NCBI GenBank assembly: GCA_009667805.1
Contig: CM019067.1
Coordinates: 63,408,637 to 63,472,636, forward strand
Source of the DNA: Leptobrachium leishanense
Lineage: Eukaryota; Chordata; Amphibia; Anura; Megophryidae
DNA: 64,000 nt
Direction of reading: 5' to 3'
The notes under the pieces were generated by a model. That model saw only the letters and a program-made list of their open reading frames with translations, did not search any database and had not been told where the DNA came from. The translations under genes were made by a program, and so were the position numbers. How positions within the stretch are numbered: the first letter of the stretch is position 1; every line of letters starts with the position of its first letter. This document shows, in pieces, positions 23,563-35,800 of this stretch.

Positions 23563-24576
23563 TAAGTCTTTGTTGGCTGTCACCATTACCACTATGGTAT
23601 TTTTATCTTATAATTATAACTCTGCAAAGTAAGTTGTTTTGTTGCAGCTAATAATTTTTATTTAATGCTAAACCAATTTGATGGCAAAATTTCAGTATTG
23701 ATTTCCATGTATAGTAATAAATACACTGCACTAGGGATGCATCAACTGATTTGAGAATGGGTTTACAAATATAAATCAAAACAACAGCACAGCATTTTAA
23801 ATCTCTAAATTGGTCATTTTAGTGTAAACAAAAAATAATTATGATTATTTTTTTCATAATTGCAGATTTACATATTACCCTTTTAGCGAATAACTCCCTG
23901 ATACAGGCTGAATATCGAAGGTTTCCATTTTACAGTATTTTGCCGTGAAATTTTTTCAAAAAAATAGAAAAATGCAAGCATTATATAAAATAAATAATAC
24001 TGAAAAAACTACCCTTATGAATAATGCTAAAAATTCATGCAACAAACATTTTAAAGGAAGGCAGTAGAACTGTGGAGGCTTTTTGTAGAATCCCACGAGA
24101 ACTCATTAGAATAGAAAACATGGGGGAAAAAACTGTCCATCTCAAGCAGAACAGACGGATTCTCCGATTGTAAAATATCTTAGGTGCCTTTGGGGTTTTC
24201 CGTTACACTTTTAAAATACTTTAAGGCGATACTTGAAACCAGAGTTCATTAGACCAAACTGTTTGGGAAACCGATTGATTCTCACATATATATGTTTTAG
24301 GGTTTTTTTCCCCAGTATTAAGTTCTTTCTATTGTTAGTGATTTCTGCCTATTTAAACCAGAGCAAAGTAAAAGAACTAGAATGAAAGAAAATGCTGAAC
24401 AGGTGCCAAGAAGTCAAGAACATAATCCCAGCATTCTAGAAGATAAACCATGGATTAAAAGGAATATGGCTCAAAGGAATTCAATTTTATTTATTTTAAT
24501 ATCTCTTCCATTGTATTTTTTCCTCCACCTTTTTCTAAGCACCTATTACTAGTGACCAGACTTTCCAAATTTGGCA
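23563..24576. other. AT-rich DNA, no feature recognised
   Basis: I see no gene, RNA or repeat border. Confidence 0.35.
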
Positions 24577-24692
24577 AATTGCCTGCTCTCTGGATAGCTG
24601 AATGGCCAGGAAACGTAACTGTATGCTGAATTTCAGCGTTCGGTTCCCTTTCGGCAGCCATTCGGATCTCTTTGAATAATGCTGAATATTTT
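24577..24692. repeat. Fragment of a CAGGG-family MITE end
   Basis: The sequence AAATTGCCTGCTCTCTGGAT through CAGCGTTCGGTTCC and GGATCTCTTTGAATAATGCTG resembles the right ends of 29072-29984 and 58005-58908. The left end is missing. Confidence 0.6.
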
Positions 24693-25665
24693 TTTAATCT
24701 AAAAAGACCTTGACAGTGAAGGAGTTAAAAGGCGGTGCCTCCATATCACCATTAACTTGTTTCAGATTACATGGGGAAAGTGAAATACTGCACATGACAA
24801 CATAAATCTTGGTTTGAATTAAACACATAAATAAATGAATAGAGAAACAAAGTAAAACATAGAGCGAGACACAGCACCGATCAATAAATGATGTAGAAAT
24901 TACTTCTGAAAACAAACAGCACAGATTACAAAGCCTTCTATGAATGATCAAACCTGGTTTGCATTTAGCCAAGTCCTATATATCACTTGTGGAAAACACA
25001 AGTATATTAATTAACAAAAGTGTGATACATGTTGAATTCATTTAATCTTTCCAGGATTTACTTGCTTGGCATATATTTACCATTCCTACGATTTTATAAA
25101 GTGCAAGAGCTGAGAGTTCCCACGTGTACATTGCAAAAGAAAATATGCAAAATTTAAAGACGGCCAGGAACCAGTGGATTTATGGAAGACAAATCTACAT
25201 TGTATATGCATTGAAACTATGGTTGAAAATATCAAAAGCATATTTTCAAATTTATGCACCATTTGACGTATAGATGGTGCCACCTGCTGGCCAAGTAGTG
25301 CCACTACATATGTATAATGCAGCTTAGGATCTGTTTTTTTCTTGTAGATGTGATACGATAACATACTTGACATTGATGCAATGCCACTGCAATAGCTCAA
25401 CTTCTCATTTGTGAACAAGTTTTGAGATGACATAGATGATATTACGCACTGGTTCATCTAAAATGTAAACTGCCTCTCTGGGGAGAGATGCTGGGGTCCT
25501 TTGTCTCTGGAATGGTCAAGTTCTGGCCTTTCAATGATACAAAACACGACCATGTGTAATTTAAAAATAGAAAAGAAAACATTTTTCTTCTTGAAAGTGT
25601 TGTTTACTAAGGCATTGCCTACTTTTAATGTCTGCTGCTATAACGAACCAAACACAGACAGGGTT
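24693..25665. other. AT-rich DNA, no feature recognised
   Basis: A GATGGTGCCACCTGCTGGCC string near 25273 resembles GTCGCCATCTGCTGGC near 5347, possibly a worn shared repeat. No gene is supported. Confidence 0.35.
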
Positions 25666-25668
25666 GTT

Positions 25669-25838
25669 CAGAGAAAGGTGAAACTCTGGAGAACGTTTGG
25701 AGAAGTTAAAATTCTAGATCAAAATAGCCAAACCAGAAAAATTCTCCCCTTTATCTCACTTTCCAAATAAGCTATTTTGACTTAGAATTTGCTTATCCAA
25801 AAGTTCTCCACAGATTCACCTTTCTCTGAATAACCCTG
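25669..25838. mobile_element. Short CAGGG-family MITE, TSD AGA
   Basis: It starts CAGGGTTGTTCAGAGAAAGG and ends CTCTGAATAACCCTG, with AGA on each side (25666-25668, 25839-25841). The arms are near-complementary through AAATTCTAGATCAAAATAG. Confidence 0.85.
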
Positions 25839-25841
25839 AGA

Positions 25842-26664
25842 GTCTGAGCCAAAAATTGGTGCCCCTTTTGAAACTTTGTGTCTGGATCCTCTCTTGATCG
25901 TATCTTTTATTCTACATTAAAATAGTTAGAATTCTATCACAATATTTTCTATATATATATATATATCATGTATCTGATCATGTTATTGTTTCTGGATTAT
26001 AAAATGCATAATATTATCTTTTTTCTTGTTGGACAATCACCTGTATAGCCTTTTGGTCCAATTATTTCCAAAGTGGAAGCATACATTGCATTTGCAGTAA
26101 ACACTTTTTTGTAATCTGTAAAAATGTAGAAATGTCTTTGCAGTCCTTACATTAGCAAGTGTCAGTTGCTTTCCATATGTCTGTCTCGTGTCTTGTTTAA
26201 CGTTTCATTTCCATACCGGGTGCTTTGCGATCTGTTCTTATTTCCGTTGCCATTTTTTAATGTGTTTTTTAAATTTTCTGATTTACTGCCCATGTGTAAA
26301 GTTTGTTTACATCCTGACAGAGAAACATTTTTCAATAATATGTTTTGCATTTGTCCCATTAGTTTCAATTTACGGTAGAAATCCTCATCTGTTTCATGTA
26401 TGTATGAGTCCATGACAGGCTTTTAGAGACTAATAAATAATGTGGCAATTAGTTTATGCCAAGGAAATTGAAATCACCGAGCATGATAAATGACAGGGCT
26501 ATGGTGTAAGTGACTTTACTTTGAGAGATATATAATAACAGGATGTGCCCATTCTATGCAAGTTAATTATTTCAAATGATATACATTTTTACACGTAAGA
26601 CATCACTGTGCAGGGCAAGCAACACAGATGGTACTAATGAAAGTTAACATAATATTTATAATCC
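25842..26664. other. AT-rich DNA, no feature recognised
   Basis: It contains a short (TA)n near 25950-25965. Overlapping frames on both strands at 26160-26415 share the same DNA and show no domain. Confidence 0.35.
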
Positions 26665-26668
26665 TTAA

Positions 26669-27909
26669 CCACTTCAATGCTAAGGACGCGCTCAGCGCGT
26701 CCTCAGCATTGCCCCTGGTATGCGGAGGACGCGCTGAGCGCGTCCTCGCATTGGGGTCAGCGTTCGGCCGGGTTCCGGCCGATCCCTGGCCCCTCCGGTG
26801 CGGGCTGACATCCTGGATGTCAGCCCGGCATCCGGAGCAGTGGCCGCCATTATTATGTGTCATCGCGCCCCCGCGATGACACATAATTCAGGCGCCCCCC
26901 CCGCATGTGCGGAGGAGGCGCCTGAAAGGGAGGGGGGGGAGGTCCTTCGGACCTCTCTCCCTCCCGATCGGCGGCTCACAGGGGCTTAACCCAGGCATCA
27001 TTTGGAAGGGCACAGCCTGCCCTTCCAAATGATGCCTGGCATTAACCCCTGGGGAGCTGGATCGCAAATCGGCGCTGAAAAGCGCCGATTTGCGATCCTT
27101 CCCGGGAGCTGGCCGACATCTTGGATGTCGGCCAAGCTTCCGGGAACTCCCCCAGAGGACTGGCGTCATCGTGCGCAGCACGATGACGCCAGTCCTAGCA
27201 TTAACCCCTAACTGCCACGAACTGTGGAGATAGGGAGTTCCAATGAACTCCCTATCTCCCGATCCGTGGCAGTTAGGGGTTAAATTTTGATATCGTTGGA
27301 TCGGCCAGAGCATGGCCGTTCCAACGATACCAAACATGAAAGTAAAAAAAATGTAAAAAAAAAAAAAAAAATAAAAAAAAAAAATAAAAAAAATTAAAAA
27401 AAAAAATTAAAAAAAAAAAAATAAACACTTTTTTTTTTTTTTTTTCGTTTTGTTAATGCAGCAATATTGTTCCCATTTCAATTATAATGTGAACAATGAT
27501 GCTGCATTAACGATTTTTGTATGCGGTGCGTTTGTTAAAAATGGTGTCATTTTCCCCAAAAAAAAATGTAACGAGACCCCATCTCTAATTTTTTTAACAA
27601 GCGCACCCCATACAAAATATAACCGCAATTGCTCGCATGTTAAAATGTGGAAAAAAACACTTTACACGCTGTAAATTATTGAAAATACATATTTTATTGC
27701 ATTTTTTGTTATAATATACAAACATGACATAACGTATACATATAATAATGACATATTATGAATCTACCGAGTCTGACGGAAAGAACGATATATAATATGT
27801 CGATGTCATATACTAAAATAAGCCTTCAAAACAGGTTTAAACATGATGCGCAAAACAGGTAAAAAATGACCTCAGCACAGGGGCGGGAAAAGCCTCAGCA
27901 GCGAAAGGG
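26669..27909 (-). mobile_element. TTAA-flanked hairpin-chain element, copy 2
   Basis: TTAA lies at 26665-26668 and 27910-27913. The ends are CCACTTCAATGC and GCGAAAGGG, the mirror of copy 1 at 5731-6910. The interior is a run of adjacent perfect or near-perfect hairpins. Examples: GGGCTGACATCC/GGATGTCAGCCC near 26803, ATTATGTGTCATCGCG/CGCGATGACACATAAT (26852-26887), CCAGGCATCATTTGGAAGGG near 26992 with its complement, GGATCGCAAATCGGCGC (27059) with its complement, and AGGACTGGCGTCATCGTGC (27157) with its complement. A nested pair near 27202-27282 uses TAACCCCTAACTGCCACG outside and GGAGATAGGGAGTTC inside. An A-rich tract fills 27349-27423. No protein is encoded. Confidence 0.88.
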
Positions 27910-27981
27910 TTAATATTCTTATTGTGATCCTGCACCCACAAAGGGTACCGTGTCCTTAAGAAACTCCTCTGTACTCATGAG

Positions 27982-28873
27982 CAGTGGTTCAAGTCCCACT
28001 ATCAGATCTGATTTTACGGACCACCTTGGGGAAATGCAGACTGAATCCTGCAATCACTGAGCAGCAAATCATATCAGCTGTGCTGTGCTTCAGATATTTG
28101 GAAAACCTGAGGCTCTATTGCATTGTTTGCGCAAACGTTAACACGTGCACAAAAACGCATTAACGCGATGGGCAAAACCCTTTGCGCAGAACGTCGTATT
28201 ACAATGTCCGCGCAAAAAATGCGCGTTAACGTCTACCGCAGGTGAACCTGCGCAAACCCTTTGCGAGCGTAATGTACGTTGCGCGTCCTATACTTAACGT
28301 TGCGAGCGCAAATGCGTTTGTGCGCTGGTACGCGGATGGTATTACAATCTATACGCAAAATGTAACGCACAGCGTTTGCGCTTATAATTTTAACGTCTTT
28401 TAAAACATAGTGGTAACTGCAAATCTGGACATCCTGGCCGAAACCAAATACACCAGCCCAAAAATAAAAATACAGCAAAGTATAGTTACACATTCTACAC
28501 ATACCCAAACAATAAAATGGAGAAGTTGTGCGTGTTTTTATTATTGCTGCAGCATATATACTCAGATTGATTTTGACAAGCGCAAAAACTGAACGGGAGA
28601 CAATTGTGGTTCTTAATTCTGATTGGCTGAATCGCGTGAAAAAACAGTCCGCACACTGATTTCTCCTCGCAACGTTTTTGCGCGTCCATTTTACACACGC
28701 AGCTTTTCGACGGATGAATAAATGTGCACGGATTGTAATACCAGAGTTAATTTACTCGCGTTAACGTATAACTCTTCGCGCACAAAGTAAAGTGCTGCGC
28801 GAGTGTTTTTGCGCAAAGATTGTAATAGGGCCCCATGTCTTTTCGTGGTACTTGAGGACCTATTGGGTATTGA
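27982..28873 (-). mobile_element. hAT-type MITE (CAGTGGTTC family) split by another MITE
   Basis: The left part contains CAGTGGTTC, CAATCACTGAGCAGCAAATC and GCTGTGCTTCAGATAT. The right part reads GTACTTGAGGACC. Together they align to the intact copy at 48252-48425. The insertion at 28111-28836 separates them. The terminal base pairs at the right are degraded, so that border is approximate. Confidence 0.65.
28111..28836. mobile_element. CpG-rich MITE with GGGCYCTATTACA ends
   Basis: Left GGCTCTATTGCATTG and right GATTGTAATAGGGCCCC are complementary. The interior is dense in GCGCAAA, TTAACGC and GCGTTAACG strings, giving many CpG sites in an AT-rich region. A related copy lies at 47524-48155. 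The superfamily is not determined; no target duplication is clear. Confidence 0.7.
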
Positions 28874-29071
28874 CCTTGAAATGGTCAAACAATTACAGTT
28901 TATTGTCTTTGTGTAATCTTCAGTCCATTCAGCAATTTAAACACAATGTTTCCCTACAAATTAAAATTTAATTCACCCGAGCAAAAACTCACAGAAATGT
29001 CCCTTATCACGTCAGACCAAACTAATACTGTAAACACAGGCTTCACCAACCTTTAAATATTTCCCCACTTG

Positions 29072-29984
29072 CAGGGTAATTCAAAGAGATTCGAAAAGTC
29101 ACCGCACGTTCGGTGACTTTTTGTTCTCTTCAATTCGGTTCCTTTTGCCGATCCCATTTCGGTGACCCTGCGGTGTATTCAGCAAGAACCACAGGGTCCC
29201 CAAATTGCAGGGAAAAGCTGCTGCAAACCGACGAAAACGAACCGTAAAACCCGGCGAATGCACGCCGAAAACCCACAAAAACATCTGGATTAACCTGACG
29301 AAAACCACGGAAAAACCCGAGCAGGAGCCGGTCACACGCAGCGAAGCCTCCGGAGAAAGCCGACACCGCAGACAGAGTGAAGTGAATAAATTAGGAAAAC
29401 AGTTTGTATGAATGATTGAAAAGTGAAACACTGTTTGCAAAGAAACTACTGAGTGAAAATGTCTGAAATTTACATATGAGGTCCAGGGAATGATAATAAA
29501 GAGGGCTGTTACAGAAAAAATAAGTAAACTTAAATACAATCTGACTTTTTAAAAAAAAAAAAAAAATTCAGAAAAATGCTTAAAATATCCTAAAAAAATC
29601 TATAAATAAAGAGACTCTTTACTGCAGAATTTTATAATGAACGGTTTATTAGATATTTAATTAAAACGGGAATATTTTTAACAATGAAGCCTATGGGATT
29701 CTCCTGAATAAACTTGCCGAATTAAACCACCGAATGGCAGGGCATTAGGGGAACCTTTCACTGCTGGTTTGTGTTCTCTGAATAGCCGAAGCAGTGCTTT
29801 TTCATGGGGTTTTCACTGCCCTCGAACAGGCACCGAACAGGCACCGTATGTTCAGGCAATTCGCCAGCATTTGGCGAATTGTCTGCTCTCTGGATAGCCG
29901 AATGGCCAAGAAAGGTAACCGAACGCTGATTTTCAGCGTTCGGTTACCTTTCTCAAGCAATTCAGATCTCTTTGAATTACCCTG
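29072..29984. mobile_element. Long CAGGG-family MITE, TSD TTG
   Basis: Ends CAGGGTAATTCAAAGAGA and ATCTCTTTGAATTACCCTG are flanked by TTG (29069-29071, 29985-29987). A subterminal GTCACCG...CGGTGAC hairpin lies at 29098-29120. It is a close relative of 58005-58908. It holds the module TAAAGAGACTCTTTACTGCA through AGCCTATGGGATTC that also occurs, inverted, near 10880-10990 in a hAT element. The antisense frame at 29099-29539 has no known domain. Confidence 0.88.
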
Positions 29985-29987
29985 TTG

Positions 29988-30263
29988 GTCTCCTGCTTGC
30001 ATTTTTGGTTGCAGTTTAGCTCCCATCCAGTATCTTTTCCTTCCTACCAGGTAGAAATCCATTTAAGGTGGTGTTTATAAACTCCCTGAGGAAACCTAGA
30101 GAGAAATGTAACTACTAGTCTGGATTTCCTCGAAAGAGATCACTTCCAAGAACATATTCAGAACTGAAATATAGACACTGTCACAAACAATGACACACAC
30201 CTTACTACCTACTTTTAAGATATAATTCTTATAATGCTTGGAGTCTCAAAACAAAATCACTTA
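29988..30263. other. Short spacer, no feature recognised
   Basis: No gene or repeat border is seen. Confidence 0.35.
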
Positions 30264-30811
30264 GGGGGTTATTCAGAGAGCACCAAAATGTCTGCAACAT
30301 TTCGGTGATCTGTCGTTCCCCGCAATCCCGCCAGCCAGCCACCAAATGCAGCCGACAAGCTGCCGAACAAAAGGTCTGTTACAGAAAAAAACGAAAACAA
30401 AATCCCGAAAAATGCCTAAAAGATCCTAAAAAAAATTCTATGAATAAAGAGACTTTTTTACTGCAGATTAGAATAATAAACGGTTTATTAGATACTGAAT
30501 AAAAACAGGAATATTTTTAACATTGAAGCCTATGGGATTCTACTGAATAAAGCTGCTGAATGAAAACATTGAACGGCAGGGCACTTCGGTAACTTTTCAC
30601 TGCTGTTCGGTGTTTTCTGAATAGATTAACCATTGCTTCTCTATGGGGGATTTCACTGCCGTCGAACTCGCACCATACTTGCTGGCAGTTTGACAAAGCT
30701 TGGTGACCTGCCTGTTCTCTGAGTAGCCGAATGGCCCCGAAATGTCACCGTACGGGGAAATTCCCTCATCGATGCCTTTTCGGGGCTAGGTCGGCTTCTC
30801 TGAATAACTTG
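30264..30811. mobile_element. CAGGG-family MITE, degraded ends
   Basis: It starts GGGGGTTATTCAGAGAGCAC and ends CTTCTCTGAATAACTTG. It contains AGACTTTTTTACTGCAG and AAGCCTATGGGATTC blocks like 29072-29984. Both ends have mismatches and no target duplication is clear. Confidence 0.7.
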
Positions 30812-30937
30812 TATAGTGACATCACATGGGTCAAAAAAGGCTTCAATATAATAAAGTGATGCGCATGTTTACTTACATGAGTCTAAGGAACCGTGGAGAC
30901 CTGTTTGGGCAGAGCACCACCGGTAATCATTCCAACT
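30812..30937. other. 5' flank of the L1 insertion
   Basis: AT-rich unique-looking DNA up to the L1 target-site duplication at 30938. Confidence 0.4.
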
Positions 30938-31122
30938 AAGAATGATGATGAAGGGGGCGTGGCCTGGACGCGAGGCAAGATGGCCGCTTAGTTCTGCAGC
31001 TCTGCACCCGGGCGCACCAAATAAGCTCTTCGAATGTCCGCAAGACGTCCCACGGGACAAAAAAAACGAGCCGCTGCCTCTGTGACCACCCGCACACACC
31101 GGCGCTGACCGGGAGCTCCCCG

Positions 31123-32169
31123 ATGCGCCACTATCTCCGCGGATCACAGGCTGTCTCCTCGCAAGGCCGCAAAGCCAAGATGGCGGCGGCCGGGGACCGC
31201 ATGGTAGAATCGGAGGATGATCTGCAAGACAGCCGGACTTCCTCTCTGAGCGACATACCAACGGCGGAGGTAAGGGAGACCCTGCGCCACCTTCCCACTA
31301 AGAGAGACCTGGAATCTTTATTTTCACGCTTTGAGGCGAAATTTGATGCAAAATTCGCTGAACTAGGGGCTGATGTGCGGCAGCTGGGAGGCAGAGTGCA
31401 GGATTTAGAGGAGGATAGAGACGCTTCCCTGGCCCACCTGGACAGACTACAGGCCCAAATAAATGAACAGTCCCGATATGTTACTGACTTACGCCGCTCT
31501 GTAGACGACTTAGATAATAGAGGGCGCCGCAACAATGTCCGTATTAGAGGCGTCCCTGAATCGGAGGACACAGAAGATATACCCCTCACCCTACGAACTT
31601 TGTTCAATGCGCTCCTCGAACGCCCGCCTGATACGCCGATATTGCTTGATAGAGCACATAGGGCGCTGCGCCCACGGGGAGCCCCGTCGGCACCCCCAAG
31701 AGATATCATCTGCCGCATACATCATTTCCCGCTCAAGGAAGAGATCATGCAAGCGGCCAGAAAGAAACGCTCAATCACACATGATGGACACGCGGTTGAA
31801 GTCTACCAAGATCTTTCCAGATTCACTTTGCAAGCTCGGAGACACCTTAAACCGATCACGGATGTCCTCAGAGATCGAGACATTAGATACAGGTGGGGCT
31901 ACCCTTTTGCTCTTACTGTACGAAGGGATAATCAGCTCATGTCTATTATGGAACCTGGAGATGTGCCCGAATTTATTCGCGCTTTGGACCTACCGCAGGT
32001 GGAGGTCGCTAATTGGCATGGAGGAGATTTACTGGATTTCCCCCCTCCCAAGCCCCAACGGCAAAAATGGCAAGCAGTCCGTAAACAGAAGCACCGCCAC
32101 CCCCTCAGGGATGAGGCAACAGACCCAGGACTCCACCCGTCCTTTGGCCCGGCGAGGCAGGACCCCTGA
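31123..32169 (+). CDS. ORF1: L1 ORF1 protein (RNA-binding chaperone)
   Basis: This 348-codon frame is uninterrupted. L1 ORF1 proteins trimerise, coat L1 RNA and act as nucleic-acid chaperones in the retrotransposition particle. Residues about 50-130 form a heptad-rich coiled coil (repeated L and E/R/D residues from RDLESLFSRF to LRRSVDDLDNR). RGRRNNVRIRGVPES marks the start of the RRM-like domain (about 132-230). The following C-terminal domain includes FTLQARRHLKPITDVL. The tail is basic (PQRQKWQAVRKQKHRH). The ATG at 31123 is the first in frame. The ATG at 31180 has a better Kozak context (A at -3, G at +4) and would give 329 residues; I cannot decide between them. Confidence 0.88.
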   Translation: MRHYLRGSQAVSSQGRKAKMAAAGDRMVESEDDLQDSRTSSLSDIPTAEVRETLRHLPTKRDLESLFSRFEAKFDAKFAELGADVRQLGGRVQDLEEDRDASLAHLDRLQAQINEQSRYVTDLRRSVDDLDNRGRRNNVRIRGVPESEDTEDIPLTLRTLFNALLERPPDTPILLDRAHRALRPRGAPSAPPRDIICRIHHFPLKEEIMQAARKKRSITHDGHAVEVYQDLSRFTLQARRHLKPITDVLRDRDIRYRWGYPFALTVRRDNQLMSIMEPGDVPEFIRALDLPQVEVANWHGGDLLDFPPPKPQRQKWQAVRKQKHRHPLRDEATDPGLHPSFGPARQDP

Positions 32170-32850
32170 GAAGTTCTCCCCCTCTTTATGGTTTCCTACT
32201 CCCCCTTCTACTGTGTTGGCTACAACGACCGGCAGGTCCATTACGACACCTACATTCCGAGGATGGAGGCCCAAAGCCCTCGGGAGCATCCATATGTCTC
32301 TATATCTCTTGTTCTCCTGTTTTTTGTTTTTTTGCTATAAGATATTGGACGTCGGGACATGCCCTGTGGTTATGTCCTTCTGTTAAGGACGACACTCGAT
32401 GGTTAAGCTTGCTCTATATTTGCCCGGGTGCGGCGGAATTAGGTGGCTGTTACACTACTTTAACTGTAGTGCTGTATTTCGTTTCTTTAACACTCACTAA
32501 GGTTTCCATGTTGCGTATTTTACTTGTGTTCTACACCATCCCCCCTGCGGTGTTTGAATTTCACCAGTACGCCGGGAACGGCTGTTCCACACTCTCATCT
32601 TGCTGGATAGACCCCATATGGGTCTGTACCCTACGCGGGTACCCACACCGATCTTCATTATGTGTTCTGCACTGTAAGGTGCGGTTTATGATTTTTCTTT
32701 TGTCTGTATTTTGGTCTTTATTAATGTATGTCTATTTGGGTCCATGCAACATGTATGACTTGTCCGTGCCGGAACCGCTTGTGATGAGCCAGCGCAGGGG
32801 AGTGCATTCTCTCCAACACTGTAAATTTTTCAGGGACACTTTTTTAGATT
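32170..32850 (+). other. L1 inter-ORF region
   Basis: The spacer between ORF1 stop and ORF2 start is 681 bp, long compared with human L1. It contains an open frame of 149 codons (32409-32858) whose stop TAA overlaps the ORF2 start within ATGGCTAA. The encoded sequence is hydrophobic and matches no L1 domain I know, so it is not called as a gene. Confidence 0.5.
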
Positions 32851-35800
32851 ATGGCTAAAATACGACTTATATCCCTGAATGTCAGGGGACTGAACCACCC
32901 GGCTAAGCGGCGGATCGCTATGGCTGATCTCCGTAAGCAAAAATGCGATTTTGCCTTCTTGCAAGAAACCCATTTTCGGTCAGACAGTGCTCCAACTTTG
33001 CGCTCAACTTACTTTACCCAGGGCTTTTATAGTAACTTTGAGGCGTCCAAATCTAGAGGGGTGGCTATTCTGGTAGCTTCACATATACCTTTTACATGCA
33101 CCTCCCAGATGACAGACCCACAGGGCCGTTTCATCTTTATTAAGGGGCATATCGGAGCTAGACTGGTCACGCTGGCAAATTATACCTTCCCAACACCCAT
33201 CAATGCACTGCGCTCAGAAAAATTTTGAATAAACTCGCTAAGTTTGCTGAAGCCCCCTATTTTGTGGAGGAGACTTCAATATCTCCCCGGACTCCCCGAG
33301 GAAGCTGCCGCTTCCCCGGGAGCGTCACAGCCATCTAAACGGAGGAGATTTCACCAACTGTTACAGACGTTTCAATTGGTAGATTGTTGGAGAGCAATGC
33401 ACCCCGCTGGGCGCGATTACACATTTTACTCACACGCTGCCCGAGTTTACTCCCGTCTGGACCTTTTTCTCATGTCTCATCATACCCTTCATTTAATTCG
33501 CACTGTGTCCATAGGGAGTATTACTTGGTCAGATCACGCCCCAGTGTTGATGGACCTTGAAGTCCCTGATTTACCCCCTAGACAATACCAATGGCGTCTT
33601 AATGAATCTCTTCTGAAAGACGTGGTTCTTCGGGAGTACCTCACGGAGGCCATTACTCACTACTTTGACGAGAATGATAACGGGGAAGTCACAGATCCCT
33701 TACTGTGGGAAGCACATAAGAGTGTACTCCAGGGACAGCTGATACAGCTGGGGGCCCGATGTAAAAGGGATAGGGGAGACAAGATCCAATCTTTGCTTGC
33801 GGATATACAAACTTTTGAGACCCTCCACAAGACCACTCCATCCGCTGAACATTATTCCGCCCTGTCCTCCCTCCGATCAGAACTGAGGGAACTGCTCCAT
33901 CACCATGCACGTAGGTCGCTCCTCCTTACTAAACGCTCTTATTACCTTCACGGTAATAAATGTGGCAAACTATTGGCGAGAGCCCTACGCCAGAAGTACC
34001 AGTCTACCTACATCCCCAAACTTAGACGCTCCGACGGCTCCGTCACGCATCTCAATGACGAAATTATAGCTGAGTTCCATACCTACTATCACTCCCTATA
34101 TAATCTTAGGAACTCACCCCCTCCAGCTAAGCTTATGGCGGATTACTTGGCTAAAGCCCTGGATGTTACTATCTCCCCGGACCAGGCTGAGGCGCTGGAT
34201 GTCCCCTTCACATCTGAGGAACTGGCGGAGGCGCTTAAAGCTACCCCGACGGGGAAGAGTCCGGGTCCAGATGGCTTTTCTATTGGGTACTATCGGATCT
34301 TTCTGAAGTCACTGGGCCCCTACCTTCTCCGCTCCTTTAACGCGATTGACGAAGGGACTAGTTTCCCCGCAGAAGCTCTCCGAGCAACAATCTCGCTTAT
34401 ACCGAAACCTGGTAAAGACCCTTTATCATGCTCTAACTACCGCCCCATCTCTCTAATAAATAACGACATAAAGCTTATGGCAAAAATGCTGGCCCGGAGA
34501 CTTAACTATACTCCCCTCTCTAATCCATCCCGACCAAGTGGGATTCGTTCCTCTTAGAGGTGCTCGGGATAATACTCTGAGAGCCATAAACCTTCTTCAC
34601 ATATCCCGGGTCAGCTCTACCCCTATGCTCTTTCTCTCGGTCGACGCCGAAAAGGCGTTCGACCGAGTAGATTGGTCATTTTTAATAACGGTTCTAGCAA
34701 AACTAGGTTTGGGGCCTCGCTGGCTTGCCTGGGTTTCGGCACTTTACAGTAACCCGACGGCCCTCCTTCGCGTAAATGGCTCACTCTCCAGCCCCTTGTC
34801 GGTCCGGAACGGGACGCGTCAGGGATGTCCACTCTCCCCGATACTGTTTATTATTACACTGGAACCTTTCCTACAGAGGTTACGGGACAATGAGTGTATT
34901 CGAGGATACAATGGCCCCTTACACGAGTATAAAGTTTCTGCTTTTGCGGACGATGTGCTACTGACGATCATAGATCCCTTACAATCTCTCCCTGCGTTTT
35001 TGCGGGAGGTCCATCTATATGCCGCGGTCTCCAATTTTAAGATTAACACTACTAAATGTGAGGCAATTGGAGTGGACATCCCTGACACCACTCGCTTGCA
35101 GATCAGATCACTCTTCCCCTTCTCTTGGCAATCAGAAGCTATCACATACTTGGGCCTCCGACTCCCCTCTGACCTTACTCTATTATACACTCTTAACTAT
35201 GAACCTCTCTTACACAGGGTACGGAGCGACCTACAGGCATGGGATAAGCCCCACTTCTCTTGGTTTGGACGGATTAATATAATAAAGATGTCCATACTAC
35301 CTAAGTTCCTCTACTTATTCCAGACTCTCCCTATCCATGTTACCCCATCATTCTTCAACACACTACGCAGCTTATTTGGAAAGTTCATATGGGCTGACAA
35401 ACGACCCAGGTTGGCCTTCCGCCTACTGACCCGCCCTAAACACCGGGGAGGAATGAGTACACCCCACATGGAATACTACTATGTAGCCGCACTGCTCCTT
35501 CGCCTGTCAGACTGGTCCATGTCCCCTCCCCATAAGCTGTGGGTCCCCCTTGAACAAAAATTCCTTCAAGTCCCCATTGCCTCAGCACCCTGGCAAACGG
35601 TCTCTCACACCACTATCTGCCCGACGCCGCATCCAACGATATCCCCGACTCTGAGGTTATGGCGCCGCTATCGCCACAGACTGGATCTATCTCCGCTCCC
35701 CTCCCCCCTTACTCCCATAACCAGCAACCCTGACTTCCTACCCGGCCGCCAGCCCTCATTCCTTGATATTGACTACGATGGCCCTTATCTAACGATCCAG

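Noticed and set aside
31535..32386. 283-codon frame overlapping L1 ORF1, and antisense frame 31131-31718
   Set aside because: ORF1 in its own frame has clear coiled-coil and RRM features. The others lack known motifs and arise from the GC-rich ORF1 sequence.
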